Source: Gracilaria vermiculophylla (Eukaryota > Rhodophyta > Florideophyceae > Gracilariales > Gracilariaceae). Taken from it: a DNA stretch of 27,896 nucleotides. Where the stretch lies: the NCBI GenBank assembly GCA_019155205.2, contig JAHNZQ020003147.1:384546-412441 (forward strand), written 5' to 3'. Positions 19,644-27,896 of this stretch are shown here, piece after piece (the first letter of the stretch is position 1; each line of letters begins with the position of its first letter). Both the position numbers and the translations under genes were made by a program. The notes under the pieces were generated by a model that had not been told where the DNA came from, did not search any database, and saw nothing but the letters and a program-made list of their open reading frames with translations.

Positions 19644-20756
19644 ATGGCTTCTAGCGGTGCCAACGTCATAGCGGTGTCCCACGATGTGACAAATCATATC
19701 CTATGGGGGGTGTTTCAAACTTCCCCGCTCCCGTACAGCGTACCGACCGCGGCCTCACGTATCTTCTTTGCGGCGGTTTTGGGCCCCTAGTTGTTTTCGA
19801 CCCAACCTCGTCTGCTCCATCTTAGTGTAACACGCTGGTGCAATAGCGCTCGGCATTACGATTTCCTCGAGGACCCCTTTCGGGAAATTTCCGACTCGTC
19901 GCGTCCGCTGTTCCATCCTCATTGGAGATATCTCTCTCATACTTTTCGCTCCTGCCCTGTCGTCGAACTCCTCTCGCTATGAAACTGTCCCCCACTAAGG
20001 TGCTCATTTTGCTACCCTACATCTGCTCGTCCATCCTTTCCGGATATTCTTCGACTATGATCTTATGTTGGAGAGTCTGGCGATCTATATGCCTCTTCTG
20101 TTAGCGGCTCCATCGCAAAACCTGGGAGCATCCTCTGAGGTCATGACGCAGCCTCCAGCATCGATGCCGGATCCTCCCGCAGTGGTGGCCGATATGCCTC
20201 ATATGAAAGAGGAAAACATTACTCCTATCCCGACTGCTTTGGCCCCAGTGGTACGAATCCAACTGCGGAGCGTCTCAGTCCTGGTTATCCAGCCTCGTTT
20301 GAGAGTCGTCCCGGATCCTGTGTCGCCTTTACTTCTGATTTTGATTGCTCGTCCTTGGCTCTGCCGTTTTCTGCGGCAGTGCACGCAAAATCTGCTCGGG
20401 AGCCCACTGTCCAAGGCAGTCCACCGTCTGGGACTCCTTCTGTTGCGGTTGTTATTCCGTTGATGTAGATTGCGGCTTCTGACGTACCCTCGGGTGGTTT
20501 ATCTTCTGGGGCTCTTGGTACGGCCTTCCAAGAGTTGGTGCATGCTTGTCTGGGTACAGGCAGTCCTGCTCCTACTTATCGTTCAAAGGCTCTGACAGAG
20601 GCTCGTAACTGGATCCTCGAGCTCTATAAGACTCGTGCGCACCGATCCTCGATGGCGGCCATCAGGGAGGGCCTGGCGGAGTTCTTGGAGAGCCAAGCGC
20701 TAGCAGCTAAGGTTCGTCTAGAAGCGGAGGAGTTGACGCAGTTGAGTGACCTGTAG
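19644..20756 (+). pseudogene. Antisense accessory ORF of element B (unknown family), broken
   Basis: Counterpart of the antisense ORF of element A, here on the plus strand because B is inverted. The ATG at 19644-19646 opens a frame that reads HILWGVFQTSPLPYSVP (A has HRLLQAFLHTSLLLCGVP), with a TAG near 19788. The proline-rich middle is open at 20065-20463 (PPASMPDPPAVVADM, then APVVRIQLRSV and IQPRLRVV). After a frame change near 20400-20460 the C-terminal part continues (SGALGTAFQELVHACL, ALTEARNWILELYKTRAH, SMAAIREGLAEFLESQAL). It ends at TAG 20754-20756, 117 bp from the pol stop. The C-terminal ~70 residues look helical and charged. No known domain is recognised. The copy is broken, but the protein-level match to A argues that the ancestor was translated. 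Confidence 0.6.
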
Positions 20757-20873
20757 GTCTAAGGAACCCGGCGATGGAAGATATCCCACGGAGGGTCAGA
20801 ATAAAATACCCTTGACGTGGAGCAGCGGCTCCCCGACGGTTGATTGCAGTACTCATTAGCCGTGCCCGAGAGC

Positions 20874-23800
20874 CTAGCGGCAATGGGTGCCGCTGCAGAA
20901 GCGCACGAAAAGAGAGCAACAGTGGCCTAAATGCGAGAAAGAGAACTCCGGGTGAGGAAAAGATAGTGGAGAACGAAAAAAAGGACGTCTTGGGGGACCT
21001 TTCCCGTTCCAAAAGGGAAACGCTTGTGCGATAATGAGTTTCCGCTCCAAATTGGCGTGATATGTGCGGAAAACGTTTTCCAGAATGTGCCCTGGAGTTT
21101 TTTCCGTGTCAAACTTTGAGGTGTACGCGAACCATTGTATGCGGTACAGTAGTCTCGCAGGGGTCTGTTGGTGAGAAACAATGTGGTCCACTGCATAAAG
21201 AATATCACCTTGACGGGTCATGAGGGCATCTGGAGCTTCCATCAATCTTTCATCGAGAGGTTTGATGAGATCCCCAGTATCCATCGGCGTCGTTGCTCTT
21301 GAGGTGGTTGGAGTAGGAGTATAAGCGCGTGGCCCCTGAGGTGGGGTGCCAGCCATTCCTGAAAGATTGTGCATTGGGACTTTCCTAACGCGATCGTAGG
21401 AGACGTCATCTCCAAGCCTGTCTACATCGATAAGGATAGTGTCCCTGTAGATGTCAAGGACATTTTAAGGGCCTGAGGTGTTTCGCGCTAACTTGTGCGT
21501 GACGTCCAGCGGTTCATCAGACGTCTCTATAGGTTTGTGGTAGAAAACCTCGTTGCCTTCCTTCAGGTGAGGGCTGTCTTTCATATTCTAGTCCAACTCC
21601 TGTTCATATCTCCTCTGTGAGGCATTTAGTGTCTCCTTTGCGAGAGAGAGTGCATCTTCATAACGCCTTAAAATAGAGCGCTTTTTCTGAGCCGCTGTTG
21701 GTGCCTGTAGCCCATCCGCAGGGTTTCCCGTGGCGCGTGCCGGGACAAGGGCTTTTGGCGGCATATGCGAGAGCATCAGATTGAAAGGAGCGGTCGTCAT
21801 GGAGCGTTGCATTTGCAGGCTGTATAAATACTTGAGCGGGTCCACGTTTGCGTTCCAATCCTTCTGGTGATCCGCGACGTATTGTTTCAACCTTGAGGCG
21901 AGGGGTATGTTACACCTCCTCGCCCGTCCGTTTGTCTAGGGGTAGTATGCAGTTGTAAACAACTGCTTCATTACCAGCATAATAAAGATGGCGCTGAATA
22001 GCTTCGCCATTAACTGGGGTCCGTTGTCCGTAACGAGATACAACGGGATCGCATATTAATAGACGGTATTCTCCATAACGAAGTCCCCAATTTTTGCTGT
22101 GGTGGTGCTCCAAAGAGGAAGGGCAGGCGTGATCTCCGAGAACTGATCGGATATCACGGGGATAAATTGGTATTATCTCTCCTACTCGCAAAGAGGACCC
22201 AAATTATCCGTGGCCACGAATTCCAAGGGTCCTAAAGGCAGGAATAGGCCGAGCGGAGCCTTTTGTTTGCGGAAATTTTCCCGAACGGGGGCGCGCAAGT
22301 GGCAATTCGCCACCGTTTGGAAAGGCAAATTAGCCATGTGCAGCCAATAAATCCCTTTTTTCATGGTAAAATACATGCACAATCCACCAAGGTGCCCGAA
22401 AAGGCGAGGATAGTGCGAAATATACAGAAACATCGCCCGCAGGCTCGTCGGGACCACTCGTAGGAGAGCACCATCCAGATGAGCGCAACGTACAAGGATA
22501 CCGTCGCAGTCAACATCAAATAAAGATTTTTGACTTCCCACAGTGGCCAGGCAATCCTTGCAGTACGTCTCCGTAATCTGCTCCTTCAGGAACTCTACTG
22601 TTATGATGGGTAGAATTTCTTTCTTTTCCTCGAAAATAGCCATCACCTCAGGGAGTCCAGTAACGTGCATCCAGGTTCAGAGTATGCCACGCACTCTCTA
22701 TCGGATCCTTCATATCTGTCGGCATTGTCGATGACACGACACGGAATGGTGTCCTGTAAAGGTGTTTTATCTTCTTCCTCTCTAGAGGTACGTGAAATTA
22801 CATCCGTCGCCCGGTAGTTAATTCCAGGGCTGTGTTAGATGTCATAATTGTTTTCCAATAGGCGTAGTCTCCGCCTTTTCAGGCGGCTGGAAGCACCGTC
22901 AAGGACAGTCTCCACTTTAGTGGTGCATTGTGCATCTTCAGGGTGAAGCGCATGTTCACCATGTATGAAAATAAAAGCAAGACCGTCCATAAAATGATGA
23001 GAATTTTGCGCTGCAAGATGGAGTAGTTCAACCCCGTCGGTGAAAGGATGAGACTCCAGAATCCTATAGATTGAACTCCACCTTCAGGTTGTTCCCCTAA
23101 GAAGGCATATCCAATATGATATTTACAGGCGTCTGTGCCCAGCTTCATGCAGCTGTTTCGTTTTTGAAGAACCTAGATCGGTGGCTCTATTAGTTTCCTA
23201 TTCAAGTTAATAATGGCTTCGAACTCTTCGTCCATCAAAAGGGTCAATCGTATCAGTTTGTGATTCTCCAGAAGGCGGTGTAATGGCGCCGCAATACAGG
23301 AAAAACACGGAAAAAACCTCCGAAGGACATTACACAACCCCAAGAAAAAGTGGAGCTCCGTCTGGATTATGTGAAGGTGAGCTTCCTTGATGGCGTTTTG
23401 AGTCTCCGTGGAAGCCTGTAGGCGGCTTTAGAGCACAACGTGCCACAAGTAATCCACCGAGGCCTTAAATAAAAAAACACTTATCCAGTTCTAAGGTGAA
23501 GCCTGCATCGTTCAGGAGCTGGAGCACGTGCTCACCATGCATAGAGTGCTCCTCCACGCTGCAGCAGTATATAGTGAAATCATCAATGTAGACAGGGACG
23601 CACTGCAACTACATCTTCGACAGGATCATCTATACAGCTCATTAGAACGATACGGGTGCAGTCTTCAACGCAAACGGTATTCTTAGGAATCTGAAAATTT
23701 CACAGTGGTAAGTGAAAATTGTCTTTTTCTTATCGGATTCATTCATTTCGATTTGTCAGTAGACAATATTGTCATCCACCGTAAAGAAAACGGACGCATC

Positions 23801-25105
23801 TTCGAGGGAGTCGATAAAATCATCCATAGGGGGTGTCGGGTACGAAAGGCGTACCGTCACCTCGTTCAGGCGTCTAAATTAAATACAAAATCTTAAGGAG
23901 GCATCTTTCCACTTCCCAAACACCACCGTATAGCCCCATTTGAAATCGGAGGGCTCGATAACGCCTTTATCCAACATCCACTGGACCTCATCGCGTTGGA
24001 AATCACGCGCATGAGGCCCGGCTCTTTTCGGGAGTCAATGTACCGGTTTCGCCTCTGATTTGAGCTGGATCCCGTGCTTGGACATGCTCACCTTTTCAAG
24101 ATAGCTAGAACACATGTTTTCAAAGGCGGATAGGACCTCCACTATCCTATGGCGATACGTTTCGAAATCTTCGCCCATTTGGAGCTTCTCCTGCCAAGTG
24201 GCAGGCTTCTCTTCCTCTGGAGCTGTCGATTCCTCTTCGGACTCTTTGATGGCGATAGCATCGTGTTCATCCCAGCCCTTCGTACGAAGAAGATGAACCA
24301 TTCCGGCAGGGGCTTACAACAGCTATTTCGATAGAAGACCGTTTCTGGAGCCGTAAAGGCGAATCCTTCAGGTTAGCAAGCACGACCCTAAGGGAATGTT
24401 CGGCACTATTTCCATAACGCCGTTCGTCATCATGGAGTGCTGTTTTGCCATCAGATGTGGACTGTCCGGTAGGAATAAAAGGCCAGATGCTGAGGTCTGT
24501 ACCCAAACTTCGGCCTGACTCCTCGCTGGTATTTCGATACTCTGAACCACGCGGAGCTTTTTCAACTCCGTCTCGTTTGAAATATTTACACACTTGACGC
24601 GCATTCACGTCCGGTTCTGGACATGCAGACACGATACTTATGAGAGCGTCGTCATGAAATGTCACCTTTCGCAGGCATGGGTATATTGCACGAACCTACC
24701 GATCCACAAAGAAAGTGCCCAATATGCACGGTGCTGCGGGGTTGGTAGCCACGAAGAACCACATCTTCCCCTGTAAGGAGCCCAACCTCAGATACTAGGG
24801 TAATGCTCCGAGAGTGCTCAATGCGCGACGCGACGCGTCTTTTACGGTAAGGAGCTTGCTAGTCCTCAAGGAGCCGAGAGCAAACCGCGGGAGCAAGTCA
24901 GCGTGCATCAGGTGGGGACCGGCTTTAATGTAGAGGAGAGCGTTCACCATTGTGAAGGCTAGTGCGGAACATCCTACTGAGGCAAACACCATATATATAT
25001 CACAACGGAGCGTGCAGACACATTTCCCAAGGGTGTCGAAGGGGCCCAAATGGATTGGGAGGGCCATTGATTCTGCGTCAACCATGAAGATGGCTTCTTC
25101 GCCTT
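20874..25105 (-). pseudogene. pol: pol of element B: protease, RT, RNase H, integrase, chromodomain (broken)
   Basis: Protease (25085-24795) begins VDAES and reads ALLYIKAGPHLMHADLLP where the family has a D-T/S-G motif, so the catalytic aspartate is lost. RT spans about 24035-23200, with frames changing, and keeps the intact catalytic box YIDD (23579-23590) followed by SVEEH. There is no solo LTR at the place where A has one. RNase H (23148-22850) shows TDACKYHIGYAF and HNAPLKW. Integrase (22670-21588) has YISHYPRLFGHLGG and LEFVATDNLGPL, but its third catalytic motif is unreadable near 21920. The chromodomain (21374-20874) reads DILYAVDHIVSHQQ and LLYRIQWFAY, with the stop at 20874-20876. 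Stops and frameshifts occur in nearly every domain, unlike pol of A. Confidence 0.8.
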
Positions 25106-25680
25106 TCCTAAAGGCGACCTCCGTGAGTCCGAGACTCGACGGTTAGGAGCCACGTGGGGCCTCTACGCGTGACCCGGAGGGGTTTCCTGCTTGAGAGGAT
25201 CTGCGGGAGACGGGGACAGCGGTTGCGCGTCGGGATGCGCCGTGTTGCCTTATGGTGCAACCTGTTTGTGTACTGGCCCGTGCATTGGCGGTCTACGCGC
25301 GAGCGGGATAGGTGGCACCACAATTGGAACGCGGTAATCATAGTTTCCTGGAGGGGAGCGGATATCGTGATACATGGATCAATAAATTCCCCTGTCTATT
25401 GGTTTGCCCATCAGAGTCTGAAAAATCATCTCTCATTCGTATGGGATGGCGGCTTTCATTGCCGGGGTGAGGGTAGTAGAGTGAACTGGCTTTCGGATCA
25501 AGCAAATCCTGCAGGCGGTTGGGAACCCAAAGGGTTTGCGAATCGGACATTCTTTAAGGATCCCGTTGAAGTGTACGAGATGGAGGACGAGTGTGTTCTC
25601 GCCCTAGACGGTTTTGCGCGTTACGGTAGGAAGACGCAAGGTTGTGGGAGAGATAGAGGCGTTCGGTGCCCTCATTTTTT
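25106..25680 (-). pseudogene. gag: 3' end of gag of element B
   Basis: The minus strand matches the region of A around 7900-8400 at nucleotide and protein level, for example HPGNESRHP (A: PGDESRHP) and RYPLPSRKL (A: HRLPSRKL). Bases near 25600 (ACACTCGTCCTCCATCTCGTACAC) match 7915-7938. Similarity ends at about 25680, where element C sequence starts. The capsid part of gag is absent. Confidence 0.6.
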
Positions 25681-25683
25681 ACT

Positions 25684-25866
25684 TGGTCAGGTTTTCTCAA
25701 TATCTTAAATACTATCCATGTGTTTCCCTATCCGGAGACAATTCCTAAGTGCATGCTATTCTTGGCTTTCATGGCCAACAATGAATGGTATGGACGAGTG
25801 AAAATAACCTTATCTACCGGATTGGCGTGTCTGCTTTGCGTGGTTGCATGCTGGGCATCCACTGCA
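25684..25866 (-). repeat. Possible short 3' LTR of element C
   Basis: After the pol stop of C (25925-25927) the minus strand has a purine-rich GAAGGAGGTGAG and then TGCAGTGGATGCC, a plausible polypurine tract and LTR start at 25866. A TATTTAAGAT stretch lies inside. A CA end at 25684 would give a 183-bp LTR abutting the gag of B. No second copy is in the window, so these limits are tentative. A 5-bp duplication of TTACT (25679-25683) would be expected at the other end of C. Confidence 0.3.
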
Positions 25867-25924
25867 CTCACCTCCTTCGAAGAGAAAGTTGTATCTTAGC
25901 TCTTTCTATAAGTCAGGTAGTGGT

Positions 25925-27896
25925 TTACTTTCGACTAAGTAACCTTAGGAACATTTCGGGGACGTCAGAGTAGATCTGTGCCAATGCTTCCAGTGGATCT
26001 TCCCATTTTCCCAAACCTTTCTACCGTACAACATCCGAAAGACCGTTTTCAGTTTCCACAAGTTTTAAAGGCCTTGACACGGTCATTTCTATTTCAAAGG
26101 ATATGGCGTGAGGTATAATCGCTTCCTTATCCAGGGAGTGGTCGAGGTAGAATTTAAGTCGGGAGCCGTGGATGTTCTTCAGTACTCCGTTTCGAAGGTT
26201 TTCAACCAGATGAACATAATCTGGAAGTGCTTTAATGATCGTTTGCGGTCCCCGCCATCGAAGAGCATGCTTTTCTCCTGCGTGGCAATTCTCTCTAGCA
26301 ATTAGAACATAAGGTCTTCTAGAAAACGTAGGAAGCTGCCCCTTTAAAGCTCGCGCACGAGTCATGGCGGTGTCGTGTTCCACAGCATTTTGTATCAAAG
26401 GGCGTAGGTTGGCTATTCTGTCTTTCAAAGCCTTGATATTCACAGATCGTTCGAGCTCTGTGTCACTGATACTCATAGTTGCTATAGTAATTGTCCTCAA
26501 AAAGGTGGCGATCGGTGGTGACGCTTCAAAACCAGTGAATGCTGTCACGTGAGGCACGTTTCGACGAATTTGGAGACGGAGGGTGGTTAAAAATGCTTTG
26601 AATAATCGGCAGAAGATCCGGCCATTTCTTAAATTCTATTTGAAGTTCCGACAAGAGCGTGCGAGACGTACGAACAAATTCTTTTCCAAGACATTCCACG
26701 GTGCCATTACTCCAAGTTGTATACGAGGCGTGAAGTGATGGGGGTACACAAAAGCCTTTGAAAACACGGCGAAGAGTTTCGTTTCTGAAATGAGTTGGCC
26801 CATATGAAATGAGACATTTTGGAACTTCAAAAGCGGCACACCCGTCGATAATTGCAACTGTCGCATTGTCTGCGGTTGTTCCTGCTGTTGCAAAATACCA
26901 CTTGTAGTCGGAGTGATCGTCGCGTAGCATTAAGATGTATTTTGAAACCGTGTAACTCTTTCCTACGTCGATGTAGTCGAACTGAAAAAGATCGTTGGAT
27001 TCAGTTCCATGTAGTGGGGGTCAAAATGGTCGGGGTACTTTGTCGTCTCCCAGTGTAAAGATACAGTGGATGCAGTTTTTAACAAATGCCTGTACGTCAT
27101 CTGAAAGCGTATTTCAAAATTTATGCTGTTTTCAAGTACTCGTGGTTGTATCCTTCCCTCTGTCTCCTGTAAAATCCGTATGAGCGATGGTACATAATCA
27201 AACTTGTAGATTATTAGCTGCCTCAGGTATTCATATTGCACCATCGGTCGTCCTCCAAAGCCCATCGGATAAAAGTGTTCCCGGAGGTGGGCTGTTGATG
27301 TGCTCGTTCTGAACTTCCACTAATTCTGGAGCGGATGGCCATTCGGACGTTTCTGTATTGATCGTAGGTAGCATGGGAATCTTGATCAGCCAACGAACCG
27401 TCTTTAGCGCAAACCAACGCGTTAATAGATCTGCCCACACATTGTCGGCTCCATTGATGTGAAAGCATGTCTATGAATAAATGCTTAGACGGACAGCCCA
27501 GCCCAAACTTTTACGCGTAGACGACTGGCTGAGATCGGAAGCAAGGCAGAGTAGGTCAAAGAGAAAGATAATGATATTGTGATCAGTGTAAAGGTCGCAG
27601 CCTCCGGCCGTTGCCGCGAGCCCATGCATGCGTTCTACGGTAGCCATAAAGGCATATCCTTCCTTGTCTAACGTTGACCAGCCTAATTGAGTTGTGTTAA
27701 ATCGCCCAGAGCAGAATGGGAGGGGTCCATGACGTTGTTACTTATGCGGTAGTGACAGATCTTTGAAAGGTACAGTGGTCTCCAAAAGTATACGTACGGC
27801 CACAAAAAGCTCCGAATCGGAGTATACGTTTATGAATCCCAACGTAAACTCGTTCCTTGATATATTACCAATTAAGATGATATCCGACAACCTCAA
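25925..27896 (-). pseudogene. pol: Element C pol: RNase H, integrase, chromodomain of an oomycete-type Ty3/gypsy element (partial, broken)
   Basis: Reading leftwards from the window edge: RNase H (about 27760-27420) with LGWSTLDKEGYAFMATVERM, LYTDHNIIIF and NGADNVWADLLTRW; a linker; an integrase zinc-binding remnant (DDVQAFVKNCIHC, about 27110); the core with LFQFDYIDVG, then LRDDHSDYKWYF, then ISYGPTHFRNE (family has SDRGTHF, so the second aspartate is lost) and TWSNGTVECLGKEF with the catalytic glutamate. The segment 26557-26021 holds the integrase C-terminus (VTAFTGFEA, LRWRGPQTIIKA). A frameshift near 26030 leads into a chromodomain tail (KGLGKWEDPLEALAQIYSDV) ending at 25925. The wording differs clearly from A and B, so this is a separate lineage. 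It resembles gypsy proteins familiar from Phytophthora-type genomes (recall, not a search). RT and the 5' parts lie outside the window. Confidence 0.8.

Larger units (their letters stand above)
19028..25680 (-). mobile_element. Element B: same Ty3/gypsy family as A, 5' part missing from view
   Basis: On the minus strand, from right to left: end of gag, protease, RT, RNase H, integrase, chromodomain, antisense ORF, polypurine tract and 3' LTR. This is the same order as A and similar throughout, including the spacer and tract at the 3' end. Similarity to A fades at about 25680, inside gag, where element C begins. The 5' LTR and most of gag are therefore either beyond C, outside the window, or deleted. 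Frameshifts and stops throughout show that it is inactive. Confidence 0.8.

Noticed and set aside
1..27896. CRISPR array, riboswitch, prokaryotic operon or plasmid origin
   Set aside because: No regularly spaced short repeats and no bacterial gene layout; all recognisable genes are eukaryotic transposon genes.

Overview
This window is eukaryotic DNA made almost entirely of decayed transposable elements. I see no intact host gene, no rRNA or tRNA and no CRISPR array. The host is probably a stramenopile, most likely an oomycete. That is an inference: the RNase H–integrase–chromodomain fragment at the right end (element C) and the pogo/Tigger transposase at the left end have the wording typical of oomycete element families. 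No host locus confirms it.

Layout. 1-4740 is AT-rich and holds DNA transposons: the end of a Tc1-like element (301-573, minus strand), a 2.0-kb pogo/Tigger element with TA duplications (576-2575), an isolated Tc1 terminus (3324-3383) and a near-complete dead Tc1-like element (about 3384-4668). 4740-5372 is a GC-rich degenerate tandem repeat. 5373-15254 is element A, a Ty3/gypsy retrotransposon on the plus strand: 5' LTR, gag, pro, RT, RNase H, integrase and chromodomain, then an antisense ORF, a polypurine tract and the 3' LTR. A solo LTR of the same family sits inside its reverse transcriptase with a clean 5-bp target duplication. 15255-16958 holds a decayed minus-strand coding region of unknown identity. 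16959-19027 has no supportable gene. 19028-about 25680 is element B, a second member of the same family on the minus strand, lacking its 5' LTR and most of gag. About 25684-27896 is element C, a different Ty3/gypsy lineage on the minus strand that appears to have landed in the gag of B and runs off the window.

The most interesting feature is the antisense ORF that A and B share between pol and the 3' LTR. In both copies it is convergent with pol, ends 114-117 bp from the pol stop, and keeps recognisable protein similarity, with a proline-rich middle and a helical C-terminus. In the conserved C-terminal block the differences fall mainly at codon positions 1 and 3. It looks like an accessory gene carried by this retrotransposon family, and I do not recognise its protein family.

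A second oddity is that element A keeps its whole pol in one reading frame, the same frame as gag. Pol has ten in-frame stops, seven of them TAG, but no frameshift over about 4.1 kb, and the solo LTR plus its duplication adds an exact multiple of three. Point changes at catalytic residues of protease, RT and integrase indicate that this copy is dead.
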